Of a stretch of 64,000 bases of DNA, positions 1 to 12,895 are shown piece after piece. The notes under the pieces are model-generated. The model was not told where the DNA came from and did no database searches. It was given only the letters and a program-made list of their open reading frames with translations. A program made the translations under genes and the position numbers. The stretch's first letter is position 1; every line of letters starts with the position of its first letter. Source of the stretch: Triplophysa rosa (lineage: Eukaryota; Chordata; Actinopteri; Cypriniformes; Nemacheilidae); assembly GCF_024868665.1 (NCBI RefSeq), contig NC_079904.1:3673807-3737806 (forward strand), read 5' to 3'.

Positions 1-255
1 CACACCCTTATAAATAATAAGCTAGTCTGTGCAACACAAGAACGCTTACTGACAGTACATGGAAAATAAAGAGGATTAGTTCATCAGATTTAGTTTATTG
101 ATATCTGAGGATCAAACAGTACAGACCATCAAACCAGTTTAAATCATAATCAAATCATTAAATTACACTTTATTATAGTTTTTGTGATTATATTTATGCC
201 AGGATCAAATATGGTATATTTTCATATAAAAACTGAAATGAAAAGTGGTTCATTC

Positions 256-3200
256 TTAGTCCATTATAATAAAGCCTTCATTGTTCTTTGTGCGAACCCT
301 CCCAGATGAGAACTTTGTCTCTTGCTGCCCGTTTGTGTAGACAGTTTTTACGGTTCCATCTGGGTATATCCTCCGCTTGTACTGTGATGTATGGATCTCC
401 CTCTGTCCATTAGTAAACTCTACAATCTTTTCACCATGTCTGTAAAAACATCGCATAGAAAAAAGGTAAAACAAGTTAAACAATTTAAAAAGTCTGTAAT
501 TCTCTTTCTCGTGTTATTTCACACCTGTATGACTTCTTAATGATCTTTAATAAACCAAACACAAAAATATTTTTCCGAAAAATACAGCCCGTGGAAAAAA
601 GTAAGAGACAATTTAAATGTACTATTTACTAGTAAAATTATCATTTTTGTTTCATTCTGTGAACTACTAACAATATTTCTCCCAAAATTCAATCAAAAAA
701 ATTTCTATTTGCATTTATTTGCAGAAAATGAAAACTGGAGAAACAGGTGAAAATAACAGAAAAGATGCTCTGTATTTTTTCAGACCTCAAATACCGTTCA
801 TATTCACTTTTAAGCATTACAACAGTCATATTTGTATTTAGTAAAAGTTCAAAATTATTTTTTAATTGATAACCTCAATTTTTATCACAGTTTTAATCTG
901 TCTTGTCAGTCATTGCTGTTGGATGACTTTATGTCACTCCTGAGGTTTGGACTGGACTGGACTGGAATGGCCACAATACATCTAGAAATGCTGATTTGAA
1001 ATGAAAAGTCTCTTATTTCTTTCCCGCGGCTATATATATTAGTCAGAAGTATTCCTATAAATTATACTTTGATATCCTGACAACAGTTCCATCTGGAAAA
1101 ATGCTTTCTTCTTGTCCATCGGGGTAAAGTATCTTGAGTGTTCCATCAGGAAAGGTTATTTCTCTTTTACCATCAGGATGCCGTTTTTCTGTGTAAAGAA
1201 ATAAAAGACAACACATTCCGAAATATTAAGTCAACCAAAAATCATCCCGGATTATTCTATGGTTTGGTTTCACACCTCTTTGGTTGTTTGGAAACTGCAG
1301 AACCTCCAAACCAGATGGATATGTTGAATGTGTTGTTTGAGCATCACAATAGTAGTACATCTAAAAGGATTAAAGTGAAGAGGTAATTTATAGTAACTAA
1401 AGACCAAAAACCAAACAGTCACCCACGGGCCAGGAAAAAACTGCCCAGACAGCTATTACGTAAACGTTTGAAGATCAGTATACAGGAACTCAGATGAAAG
1501 GTGTGGCCGACTCATGAAAATACCAGAAACAAGAAAACAAAAGACTGGGCCTGTAGAAACATGCTACTGTTCTACTGCACGGCCACAAAAGATATTAAGT
1601 AGTAAATTGCTATATAGAATATACATTCAATGAGACATGCTGACACATACCAGAGTCCCATCAGCCAGGATACGTTTAACATCTCCATTAAAGAAGGTAA
1701 CCGTGACAGACTTATCAACACCAATCTCCTTCTTCGTTCCGTTGCGAAACGTGATTACACGGCATCCGTTCCAGAAAAGACGCTCTACCTGGTAAAAGCA
1801 TTTTTGAGAAAGGGTTGCAAAGATATTCAAAATATTGCGTGTATGTAATATGCAAAAACATCATCCTTACTCTTCCATCTGGGTAGCGTATCTCCTCTTT
1901 TACTTTATCGCTTCTGCCTTGAGACACCATTTGCGCATCACTGCAGTCAACATTACGATATAAAAAACCTTCCTGTGGAAAAAAGTCACGCTATTGTGAA
2001 ACATCACGATATACAGTAATGATGCGTGGATTGTTTCCCAACAGAAACTGTGGTAGAGACTATTTTGTCATGATCAGTCACACAATGGGATAATGTAATA
2101 TTATTAATGGAATAATATTTTATATTCCAATCCTGAGGAAAGCTGATGGTGTCTGCATCAGTTAAACAATGGCTCTCCAATTCCTATTTGCAATGAAACT
2201 ACTAATATATATATATATACGCTGTTCTGTGAGTACAGTATGTTAAAGGGGTGCTTAAACGTGCTGTCTTCTCATGCTTAACATTGTCAACTTGTCAAAA
2301 AATGAGTTGGGCGTATCACGTAGTATTTCTGTGCTCGATACACTCCCCCAGCGATCGTACAGGTTTCGGAAAGTTTTTTTCGAACATATAAAACTGTTTC
2401 GTAACAATTTTTCTTACTCCCTTATTGGACAATTCTCCAATAAAAAAAAAGCATGCGGCAGCAAGGAGAGCAAGAGAAGGAGCATGCGCAGACGTCACTT
2501 TCACTTGTGTGCAAGAGAGAGAGAGAGCATACGTTCGATGGTGAGTTATACCAGTGGATATAACGCTGGATTTGGAGATCATTTGAAACTTATATATGGA
2601 GGCGTCCCAGCGCTAAAAGATGCCGGACATGAACCGCATGCGGTGAGTGAAGCTGATGTCTGTGTTTTGTTTTTCAATGGGTGCGCACGTGCTTTAGTTC
2701 AGCCTACCCTCCCCCCTGCATGCGCCGTATGTTTTCCGAAATATTCGTACAGCTGTATCTATCTTTTATAAATGTGATCAAAATAAATACTCTTTGAAGA
2801 TATGAAGTATGCAATACTACTCTATAGCCACTCAAGATTAATATGAGATTGGCAGAAACCGCGTGTGTTAGGGCCGCTTTAAAGCCATACAGTCATTTGT
2901 GTGAACAGGCTTAAATTGGCTCTGGTCGTATGGCTCCAGAAAAGTTGTGCATGTCATATTTTTAAGCATTTTTCTGTCCATGTTGTATGGCACCTGGACC
3001 TATTCACTGTCAAAAAAGCTAAATTTCTCTGCTAAATTTCTCATTTTGTGTTTCGTGGAAAATGAAAGTTCTACTGGGTTGGACCAAGAAATCCTTTAAA
3101 CGAAAAGAAAAATACCTTTCTGTCTCTTGTAATCATGGCATTGATGTCAGGATTCCCAACATCAACTGAACACGCAGAATTCTTTCCTTAAGGAATACAT

Positions 3201-6200
3201 AAGGCATTAAGCACAGCAAGACATGGCAAGTTGAACACCGATTCCATTATTTACATAAGTTTAAGGCGTTCACAGGAGATGAACATAAAAAAACACAGTG
3301 TACTTACTTAAAGAGCTAGCTGTGGGTTCTGGTCTCTTCACAGCTTTGGTGACAGATTGTCCATTGGCCTGTGCATTGGAGTGTTAGTAAAAAATAAAAC
3401 ATCACATCTTAAAAGTCACTGAAATTAAATTAATTCAATAATGCGCAATAGAATTAAAGAGGAATAGAGCTACAGCAATATGCAATTCATATTATTGTGC
3501 AAATAGAATGAGTAAAGAAATCATTTGTTACTGGTCTGGAAAACACTTTGTGCCATTTATAGTGAATAGTTATTTGCGGTCAGTGCAAATGATTAAAATC
3601 AGGATTTAATACTTTAATGCTGTATGAAACAGAGTTGGGCAGATTCATTGCACAGACATGAATAAATTATGAAGAGTCAATTATCAGACACCGGGCTTTG
3701 AAAGCCACCATGAATTATTTCTGGAGCTTAAAGAGCACTTCACAACACATTATACACCTCATACCAAATCAATATAGCTACTAGATCATTTGCTTTATGA
3801 AACAATACATGTACATAATTGCATTTGGCAGCAACCCATGAGTCTGCATTGCAGCTGAGATACGGGACCACAGTATAACGCTTCATCATGGTTTAACACA
3901 CACTAATAGCATCCTGCACACTAACCGGGTGTCCTATCAATGCTTCCTTCTTGTGAATGGAGGGTTTGTTAAAAGCAGGTGTTGCACTTCTCTCTCGAGG
4001 GGTCTTCTGCGCGTCCTCTCTGCTCTTATCACACTAGAATTCAATGTACAGCATGTTACTCCTTGAGGGCATAGAATTAGAAACGAATCACAATCTGTTT
4101 AAAGCAGTGGTTCTCAAACTTTTTTGTTATAAGGCCGGCTTTATGTTGATACATCGCTTTCCGGCCCCCCAAATAAAGCCTTATAATCTTAAACTTAGAA
4201 TTTTATTTAAACCAAAAACATATTCAGTTTTACAATCCTGGAACATCAATTCTTTTGGTCGGTGGTCTTATTTTTCTGATGTTTAATTGCATAAAACCTA
4301 TGGTATATTTCCATATTTCATAAAATGCCAGAAAATCTGTGGCCCACCTTTTCTCAGTTTCTCAGTTTGAGAACCACTGGTTTAAAGGGTAAAGTAAACT
4401 ATAAACAAACGTCTGCTTTCATAAAACTTTTATAGTATTTCTAAATGACAACCATATTTTTATTTATATATTTCGTAGTGATTAATAACACTGTAGACCT
4501 CTATTTTAATTAGATCTACTCATTTAACATGTTTACTAAGATAAAGTGCTCATAAAATGTACTGTATACAGTATAAGTAGGTTCAGAGTTGGCTCACACA
4601 CAGATCACCTTTAAAGTGATACTATATTTCAAGAAAAGTCAACTTAAGAACGTTCTTATTTTCTTGTCGTCGCTGGTTTTGTTTAAGAATCTTCTCTCTG
4701 ATTTGTTATAAATGATTGCCGGTTCTCATGCATCACTTTTTAATGAAATCACACGAAATATCCCAACATCTCCAATCCGTTCACTATTAAACTTGGAGAA
4801 AGTGTGGGTAAAAGCAAAAGTGAAATGACAAGAAATGTTCTCTCACTGTATTGTATGATCCAGGTTGAGATCTTTCAATTCCTTTGAGTTTGCTGCAAAG
4901 CTCCTGGTTCTCTCTGGTAAGAGCTTCTACACGGCTCTGCAGGAGACTGTGAACATGTGACCAGTGAACCTCCTTCTCCATCAACTTCTGCTTCAGAGAG
5001 AAGATCTGATGCCTCACATCCTATAAAGACATACGGATACACCAGTGAAAAAATTCATTACTACCAGAACCGCCCTCTGAAAAAGACGACTGATTCAGTA
5101 TCTCAAATAGGGCAGTTGTGGCCTAATGGTTAGAGAGTCGGACTCATGACCAGAAGGTTGCCGGTTCGATTCCCAGGGCCGGCGGGTAACAACTGAGGTG
5201 CCCTTGAGCAAGGCACCTTATCCCTACTTGCTCCCCGGGCGCTGTAGTGATAGCTGCCCACTGCTCCGGGGGTACGTGTGTTCACTACTCTCTGGATGGG
5301 TTAAATGCAGAGGTCACATTTCGTTGCCTTGTACTTGTACATGTGCAATGACAATAAATTGAATCCAAAATCCAAAAATCCAAATCCAAATGTTATGTGA
5401 CTAGTGTAAACAACATTACCTCAGGCTCATGAATTTCAGCCGGGTCTTCTTTATGTCTGTGGTCATCCTCAGCACTAAAACCATGCGTTTCTGTCTCCTT
5501 CCTATGGTTAAATTTTTGAATTAAACCCACATTTGATCGTTTTTTAGTTTTATAGTCTGTAGTTACAGTACATATGTGCCTATTCATCAACGTAACAATG
5601 AATTCATAACTGAATTAAGAAGAACTTGCATGAGTCTTTCAGAAGCAGAAGGTGGTCTGAAGGGGGTATCTCTTGTCCATTTGCTCTCATGTCCAACATG
5701 TTGATCTTCTGTCTTCTTGAAATGGTTTGTCATAGACTCCTGCAGGTTTTGTAGTTCTGAATCGCAAATGGAGCTTGAAGAACTCGAGGTAGGAGTTGAG
5801 CTCCGACGGTCTTCACTGAACCTATTAACAATCTCAATCTCACTCGGGGCATCACTAGCATAGTCATCATCTGACAGATCTAAACTTTGATCTTTGTGAT
5901 CCGCGTGTCTTGAGGGAAAATGAGGTACCGGTCTGTGAGATTGAGAGACGGGTCCATCCTCACTGCTTGTGCTGTTATTAGAATCACTAAGAGCCAGAGA
6001 CTCCATCACTTCATTGGTTAACATAAACTCTTTAGATGTTTCTTTGCTACGCTCGCTTCGGTTGTGCAGACGGTTTGTGGGAAGGCCATTTATTTCGTTG
6101 ACTTTGACAATGTGGTCGTTTATTTTTTTAAAGCCGACATTCTCTTCAGAGGGATCCACTTTTGGGGCATATCTGCTTTGTGCCGGAGCTGTATTGTATT

Positions 6201-9200
6201 TGATTAAAGCACTTTTTTGGGACATACTTCCAGTGGTTTTACCATAAATGCTCAGGACCTCAGAACTGTGCTTCTTTTTGAGTGAGTTTGCGTTGTCAAC
6301 AATGCTAGAAGTCAGAGGTTTGACTTTTTCTTTGTCAGCTGATAATATGCTGTTAGCTTGCTTCTGAATATTGTCGTCTTGTGGATCAACAGGCTTTCTT
6401 TGGAATTCTTTAAGGTCATATTTTTGGTCCTTTGTATTTGGCAGTGAATGTCTTTGCTTGATACGACTTGCATTTGGCATGTCTTTCTTTTTTCCAGTCT
6501 GATGAAGTTCATCGAGGCATATCTTCTGCTGTTGTGCATTAACAGAATGCCTCCTGTGGATCATTTGTGAGTCATCCTTATCCTTCCCGATCCTAGACGT
6601 TCCTTCTCCTTTACGAAGAAAATTCTTCTTTTGTTTTAGTGTGATTTGTGTACTAGCCTGTAAAAAAGAGGTGACTTAGACTACACTTCAACACTTAATG
6701 GATTAATAACTCACATATACTGTAAATGCAGCTTGCACCTGATTTTTGGGTTGGAGAACAGCCTGATGTACTTTGAGATGTTCCTCCACAAACTCTTCAA
6801 AGGTTTTCTGCTTCTCTCTCAGACCTGGGCGAATAGGCCTTAAAATGAAACGATTTAAGTTGTACAACTCTCTCATTTCTTCCATTTAAAATATTAAAAA
6901 GCTGTTATTTAGATTTTAAAATCAGCTAATGAAAATGAAAAACAACTGTGCAGAAATCATGTAAAATGCAGCAAAACAGTTTTTTCTGATCATTGGCCTG
7001 ACACAGATGGCGGAGGAAGGTTGTCATAATTATATGCACAGGTGTAGATTTTTCTGAGTTTTAAAATAGCTTTGCATGCATCTCATTCAGTCTGAAATAT
7101 ACATAACATACAGCCGCGAGAAAAAATAAGAGACCATTCCGAAGTTATTTTCAGGTTTTCTAATTATTACATTTTCTTTCATAAAAGAAGACTTAATATC
7201 TTAAGCTGCGTTCTGTGAACTAGTGACAACATTTCTCTTTAAAGTTTGCATTTATTTGCATTACATGAAAACTGGAGAAACAGGTGAAAATAACAGAAAA
7301 GAAGTTCATATTCACTTTTAAACTATACAACAGTCATATTTCTACATGTATTTAGAAAAAGTTCATTTTTTTAATGTGATAACCTGGATTGTTATCCCAG
7401 TTTTCATGAGTCTTGTCATGCTGTCAGTCTTTCAGACTTCGTATTTGTTTGCATGATCTTTAATACCTTTCCTCTGGGTTTGCCAGGACATTTCGCCTGG
7501 ATCCAAACGGACTACATTCCTCCACTGAAGGTTCTGTGCGCTCCTCTTTAATGGGCGATAAGCTTCTGGATTCTGATAAGTGGGATCTGTTGACATTAAC
7601 ATCTACAATACAACACAAACGAGGTTTCATTTAATACGTTTTTGTGTAGAACCAAGTAAGCCTGGAAGAAACCCAATGCATTGTGATGTACATCATCCAA
7701 TACAATTAAAACTTGTTTTTACCAGTTGTTAGAAGGTAAGGTACTTTTAGAAATCCGCCTTTCATGTCATTTAACAAAAGGTGGTTTAGGTGAATACAAT
7801 AGGGGGTGTGGAGCTATAAAAGGTTATGTTAGCCCCTCAGTGACTTTACAAAAAATGCATTAGTCTGATCAGACCTGCCCAGACAAGCCACCCAAAACAA
7901 ACGTAGGCGTCACCCAACAAACGTAGCCGCTTACAGACACCAGATCAATAACCAAACTTGCCGTCTTCATTTTAGCAGATTAGTTTTAACTTGCATATTA
8001 AAACTACCGTGCATTCTTTCCTAAAGAGCTCAATTGTTCGGTTTCTTCTTTGACTTTTTTTGTAACTCTTTAGCTAAATAAAGAGTTAGATTTTTTTCTT
8101 TGTTCCAAAGCAACTTGCAGTGTATCTGAGGTATACATTTTATAAACATTCCCTGCAAACCCATACCCTTGCGTTGCATGCTAAACTACCGGAACGCTTT
8201 TTACTTCGTTATTTTAAGGCATGGACGGTGCGCACATTGTGTCAATTTTCCTAAACTCTCTTTAATGACAAGCACGGGTCATTTTTATTTGTGGCCTTTC
8301 AGAGAAATGTAAGAGAGGTTCGTGAGATCAGTTGTTTATATCCACAACAAGCAGGGACATGAAAAGCATCAGGGTAGGAAGGGCTCTGCCTACAAGTCTG
8401 AGCAGCTTTAAAACGCAATGCTCTCAAGGAAAAAGAAGAAGTCCAAGCAGAACTCTCTTGCGCTGTCAACACACATCCGGAATCAGTTGATACAATGGAT
8501 CAGAAATATAGAAACTCAAACTACAGCACGGGGAAGGATTGCCAGGATGTCATTGACGAAAACAAGCCACTGTACATTTTCTACTCATCTGTGGTCGGCT
8601 TGGAGTTTGTTTTGGGTCTCCTTCTGAACATCACGGTCATTCACGTCTTCATCTTCAAACTCAAATTCTGGAAATCTAAAACCATCTACATTTTCCTGTT
8701 CAATCTGGTTTTGGCTGACATTTTGTTGCTGATCGGTTTGCCCGTGAAGGCTTATAACTTCCAGCAATGCAGTGAAAACAAGGTGGTGTGTAAAGTTCAA
8801 CTCTTCCTGCAGTTTCTCAACCGAGGAGCCAGCATCGCCTTTCTGACCGTCGTCTCCATTTACCGTTATTACAGCGTGGTTCATCCTGAGAAGAGGAACG
8901 TCCTGAGGATTCTGAATCGATCTCCTCAGATTTCTGTCTTAATCTGGGTGCTTCTGGGGATTCTGACTATTCCAGCCATGATGCAAAGCTTTATCAATTG
9001 CAACAGCAATGAAACGGATGAACTCACCACTGCGGTTATATTGAGGGAAATTGTGTTTTTCACACAGATTTTCATACCCTTTTTTGTTCTTGTGTATTGT
9101 TCGTTACGGATTATCAACAGACTTAAACAGACAACGGTGGGGGACAAGACCAAGCTCAAGAGAGCAATGATCCTGGTCACCGGAGTCGTTCTGGTTTTCG

Positions 9201-12064
9201 CTCTTTGCTTTCTGCCGTACGCTTTCACACGTGCAGTGCATCTACAGCGCATCGGGAACGTGATGCCAGAGGAAAAACGTACTGTTGGTAAATTATACGA
9301 CGGTTTTGTTTGTCTGTCGTATCTGAATTGCCTGTTGGATCCAATCCTGTACTGTCTGAGCAGCACGAAATTTAAGAAGTTATACGTGTCGATTTATTTT
9401 CCCAGTCGGGTGGAGAAGGAACCGACGGAGACGTCAGAAGAAAACTCATAAGTCTTTACAGAAACTATGCCAGCTGAAAAAAAAAAACGTTTTTAGGAAC
9501 TGTGTCTGCACTGTTTTTAACACATTTTGAAGTGTAAATAGGTAGTGGATGCATAAGATGTCAATGAATTTTAGTTTGTTTATCCAAACACACCAAAATG
9601 TGAAAAATGCATATTTACAAAAAAGCCCAAAAGTTTAGATGAAGTATTTGAACATTTTAATAATCTTTGTTAAAGCATATTATTTAGATCAAGTATAGCT
9701 TTTCACATTAAATACCCAAATACATTATGAAGTGCATAACAGAATGATGATGTCATCTGTAAATGTGACGTCAATCACCGTTTACAGTCTGGTTATCACA
9801 TAATGGAGTTTCTAGTTTGATATCAGTCACGTGACCTAAATCTGAGTCACAGTGGTCTGGGGTCTCTCTACACCAACAAACTCGTGATTCTGTAACTTTC
9901 TCTGGCAGGCACAGAGGAGAAAGAGCATAATTTGAATGTAATTTTAGTCTACAAAACGTGCATGTATTACGTGTTATATATTTTGTGTAAATATGTTAGG
10001 CAAAATTGACTTTCTGTAAAATTGACTTTCTGTAAAAATTGACCACGCCACTGTAAATAATAAACTGCAAAAATGATTTTCTTGCTCAGTATTTTTGTCT
10101 TACAGTAGAAATATCTACAAATTCTCAAATCCAGAGACACACTTGAGAAGGAAAATGACTTCAGATATTAAGTCTTTTTTTGCTAATAGGGTAAGAAAAG
10201 GGAACTTAATTCAAAGGGAAACAAGATTATTTTACAACAATGATTGCAGATTGTTTGTTTAGTTTTATGCATAAACTCTCTACATTTTGATACTTTTTTC
10301 AACTTTTTTTGAGAATGTTCAGATATTTGTACTGCAAAGACAAAATACTAAGATTTTTTTTCAGTGATACACTTCCTCTGCAAGTGTTGTAAACAATGTA
10401 ACTTCTGTCATTTTTGTGCTATATATGTCAATCATCTGCCATAAAGTAAACGAGTTTTGAAACCTACAGCTTATCCCAAAACTGTAAATTACCGTTAAGG
10501 GTCGTAACCCTAATAGAAATGGACATCAGTTGCCATGTTCTTTTTGGCCGATTTGGTTTAAACAAGTTCTGTCATTTAAGAACTTCTACTGAGATCACAA
10601 ATCAAAACGTTATTTCACTGCTGTACTGTATAAACCGACAGTGTTACAACACTCTCTAGTGCACAAAGCTACAGTAAGCAGTATGTCTCAGTTCTTACCA
10701 GTGCCCTCCGGCTCATTCTCGACCTCACCAAACAATGTGGGTTTGGTTGAGCTTTCCTTCAAAACAGCTGTATCCTCGGTGAGGTTGACGGGAACGGTGT
10801 GCGGAAAGCCTGAAGTTGTCTGGGCTTGCAGCTGTGTTAAGAATGTAGGAGATAAAACCAGCCCTGAAACAAACAGGGGAAAATTGAAATTGAGAAAGAA
10901 ATACGATATGCTATGGGTTTATAATACTAACATCACGGCCTCGATCCCATGTGGGGTGAGTGACCTAGTCAACCTTGTGCCTTTGTACAAGTTGCTTTTC
11001 TCAAGGTTGCATAAGGAATGTCTTGTTATTTGTATTGTAATGTATATAAAATGTTCCTGCTAAATCTGTGGTTATTTTACTAAATGCAAGAGCTGAGGAT
11101 CTACCTGGACTGACGAGAGAAAGCAGTGCATTGTGTTCCTGCAAAACCTTCTGCAGCTGTTTCACCTGAAGCTGAAGGAGCAGCTCATCCTGACCTGGAC
11201 TCTGTCCACAAACAGTCAAATGGTTGGATGTAAAATATAGATTTCTTCAGCAGAACACAAAAGAAGATATTTTGAAGAATATTGTCACCCAAACAGCATT
11301 GGCCCGCCTTGACTTCCATTGTATGGACAAAGAAACATTTCTCAAAATATCTTCTTTTGTACAGAGGTATACACGACACGAAGAAACCATGGAATCACTC
11401 CACCTGACCATTATACTTATGTCTCTGATTATTTTTTTAATTAAACAATCAGATGAATGTGATGTAAACAAATCTCTAAATCTGACAAAACACTTGATCG
11501 CTAACAGTAATGATGGCTTCAATACATAACCAAGTCCATGTCCTTGACTAATAAATAAAGATTGACTGAAAAGTATCATACTACTGTATGTCATGGCCAT
11601 TTAAACATCTTTTTTATATTTATATATAATAAAATATAAATTATATATAAATGATTGTAATTATTTAAGACATCTAGAACTACTTTCGAACTCTTCTTTA
11701 TTCACATTTCTTGATATGATGTGCTAATGCAATATCGCCACCTTATGGTGGCACCCAGGCAGTGGATTCACAAGATGATAAAGCCCATTTTAATAAAAAC
11801 TATTGCTAAAAGACTTTCAAGGTGAAATGCAAAAGTGTTGTGACTAACCCTTCTGGGGAAGCTTTGAGACACTAAACGTTGTGCCTCCTGGGTCGAAGAG
11901 TAACTGCGGTCAGATTCGTTCATCTGAAGTTGCCCGTCTCTCTGCCTGTTTTCTTTATGATGCTGGACAACCGGGCGCACAGTCTGAAGTTTTGCCAAAG
12001 GCTCTGTTTGCTGACCTGAGCTGGTTTCTATCACAATTTGGTTTTGAGGTATTTCTGCAGACAT
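256..12064 (-). CDS. CPAP/CENPJ-TCP10 family centriolar protein, 16 coding exons
   Basis: Coding exons read on the minus strand: 12064-11849 (ATG at 12064), 11201-11105, 10863-10699, 7602-7467, 6838-6739, 6657-5626, 5497-5420, 5020-4847, 4015-3926, 3368-3308, 3186-3116, 1972-1871, 1788-1651, 1360-1276, 1188-1068, 439-256. Phases match throughout and give about 949 aa. Seen: a Gln/Leu-rich coiled coil near residues 78-102; [11 protein letters not shown] near 216-226; [12 protein letters not shown] near 246-257, resembling the tubulin-binding PN2-3 segment of CPAP; an acidic [17 protein letters not shown] stretch in the 1-kb exon; a second coil at 609-666; and a C-terminal G-box domain from about 740 with repeated PDG/NG turns. 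Known: CPAP controls centriolar microtubule growth and its G-box binds STIL. The protein is shorter than human CENPJ (about 1,340 aa). Neighbouring GPCR and plasminogen genes suggest the TCP10 lineage rather than CENPJ itself (inference). The 5626 donor (GTTCTT) and 5497 acceptor are the least certain joints. Confidence 0.85.
582..1036. mobile_element. MITE with imperfect terminal inverted repeats
   Basis: The ends mirror each other: the left arm reads tacagcccgtggaaaaaagt and the right arm, reverse-complemented, reads tatagccgcgggaaagaaat, both running into aagagac. There is no coding content. It sits in the last intron of the CPAP-like gene. A second, less complete copy lies at 7111-7440. 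Confidence 0.6.
2230..2810. repeat. Interspersed repeat block shared with 53165-53730
   Basis: About 550 bp align by eye with 53165-53730, including the tract around 'tctgtgctcgatacactccc' and 'agatgccggacatgaaccgc'. An open frame here (2274-2771) is not conserved in frame with the other copy, so it is treated as non-coding. The 53-kb copy lies inside a larger hAT-like element, so this is probably a deletion derivative of that family. Confidence 0.6.
4105..4379. mobile_element. hAT-type MITE with exact 8-bp target duplication
   Basis: The left end is cagtggttctcaaact and the right end is its inverse, agtttgagaaccactg. The 8-bp direct repeat gtttaaag flanks it at 4097-4104 and 4380-4387. Eight-base duplications and CAG..CTG ends are typical of hAT elements. 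It is intronic in the CPAP-like gene. Confidence 0.85.
5103..5378 (+). mobile_element. tRNA-derived SINE (V-SINE-like)
   Basis: A tRNA-like head carries a box A-like stretch (tggcctaatggttagag) and a box B (ggttcgattcc). It is followed by the conserved core 'ctgaggtgcccttgagcaag' and 'tgcccactgctccggg', and ends in a simple aatccaaa repeat. This layout matches fish V-SINE/HE1-type SINEs. It lies in an intron, antisense to the host gene. Confidence 0.8.
7111..7440. mobile_element. Second copy of the 582-1036 MITE family (3' end degraded)
   Basis: It starts with catacagccgcgagaaaaaa followed by taagagac and shares internal tracts (gaaaactggagaaacaggtg) with 582-1036. The right terminal repeat is not clear. 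Confidence 0.5.
8495..9451 (+). CDS. Class A GPCR, HCAR/GPR31/OXER1 group
   Basis: A single-exon 318-aa receptor with seven hydrophobic segments: TM1 about 29-51, TM2 62-82, TM3 98-122, TM4 143-163, TM5 185-207, TM6 225-245, TM7 267-290. Seen: the TM1 GLLLN motif, LVLADILLL in TM2, a disulfide-candidate Cys99 (top of TM3) with Cys169 (ECL2), CFLP in TM6 (238-241), DPILY in TM7 (282-286), and N-glycosylation sequons at Asn9 and Asn172. [12 protein letters not shown] in TM3 and VVHP in ICL2 resemble hydroxycarboxylic-acid receptors; GPR31 (12-HETE receptor) and OXER1 are equally close by eye. Known ligands of the group are hydroxy-acids and oxo-eicosanoids, coupled to Gi. Oddity: the DRY motif reads Tyr123-Arg-Tyr. 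The ligand cannot be inferred. The gene lies within, and antisense to, an intron of the CPAP-like gene. Synteny favours GPR31. Confidence 0.9.
   Translation: MDQKYRNSNYSTGKDCQDVIDENKPLYIFYSSVVGLEFVLGLLLNITVIHVFIFKLKFWKSKTIYIFLFNLVLADILLLIGLPVKAYNFQQCSENKVVCKVQLFLQFLNRGASIAFLTVVSIYRYYSVVHPEKRNVLRILNRSPQISVLIWVLLGILTIPAMMQSFINCNSNETDELTTAVILREIVFFTQIFIPFFVLVYCSLRIINRLKQTTVGDKTKLKRAMILVTGVVLVFALCFLPYAFTRAVHLQRIGNVMPEEKRTVGKLYDGFVCLSYLNCLLDPILYCLSSTKFKKLYVSIYFPSRVEKEPTETSEENS
9452..10698. other. Intronic/3' flank of the GPCR, no gene seen
   Basis: AT-rich sequence between the GPCR stop and the next minus-strand exon. An AATAAA near 10055 could serve as the GPCR polyadenylation signal. No further coding or repeat structure was recognised. 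Confidence 0.4.
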
Positions 12065-12699
12065 TGCCCTCGAGTTTAGCAGAGCTGCTGAAAAAGAAGG
12101 TTTGCTTGTTAGTTTGAGTAAAATCATTATTATCTGTAGATAACGTTAAAAGCTTAACGACAGAAACAAGTACTAGATGTCCCAACAATGCATGAACAAC
12201 TGAACCGATACAGCTCAGTGTAAACAAAAACTGAAACAGACAACAAAATTAGACAAGCCAAAAATTACACCTTGAAGTGCATGAAATATTAAATCATATA
12301 CTTACTTAGTTTTTTTCTTTAACCTTGTTAAAGTGTACACGTGTGTTATAAATACGCACAGCCAAGCAAACCCTGTGACTGACAGCTTTAACTGTTAGTA
12401 GTTATAGTAACTGTAAACAATGGACGTTGATACCAGATCAAAACAACAAACCTTAATAGAACAAATATTCAATCTTTACAAGAAAGGAAATTTGCCAAAT
12501 ATTTGTCTTGTTTTCTTTGAACTTTTTCTGCCTTAAGATCTGACAATGAAAATATCAACCTGAACCTAATATGCATAAAAATATAAAGTTGAATTGCTTA
12601 ATGTGAATGTCCTTCTTTGTCCAAAACGGACCTTTACTGAATGAAATTTAACATTTAAATCAAAGGACTGGGGTTGAGGCTACCTCATGGGAATTGTTT

Positions 12700-12884
12700 A
12701 AAGGGATACTTCATCCAAAAATGAACACTCTGTCCTCATTTACTCGCCTTCAAATCTGTATAGCCTACATTTCTTTGTTCTGATGAACGCAGAGAAAGAT
12801 ATTTGGAAGAATGCTTATAACCAGACAGATTTTATAACCAGGCTTATAACCAGACTGAACGTCACAGGTCTTGCGAGCCTCGGA
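12700..12884 (+). repeat. Fragment of a common fish repeat (host of the L1 insertion)
   Basis: The start 'aagggatacttcatccaaaa' and the text 'ctttgttctgatgaacgcag' belong to a very common cyprinid interspersed repeat. Related fragments occur at 11230-11360, 22705-22740, 23300-23770, 26820-27180 and 42070-42400, mostly in introns following K3-type exons. Confidence 0.5.
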
Positions 12885-12895
12885 AGAACGAACTT

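Noticed and set aside
1068..1080. Possible AT-AC (U12) intron at the last splice junction of the CPAP-like gene
   Set aside because: A normal GT donor (tcaaa|gtataatt) at 1067 restores phase and gives the expected VVRISKHGEK text, so no special intron is needed.
2274..2771. 165-codon open frame
   Set aside because: The related copy at 53213-53713 is conserved as DNA but not in a shared reading frame along its length; it belongs to a repeat.
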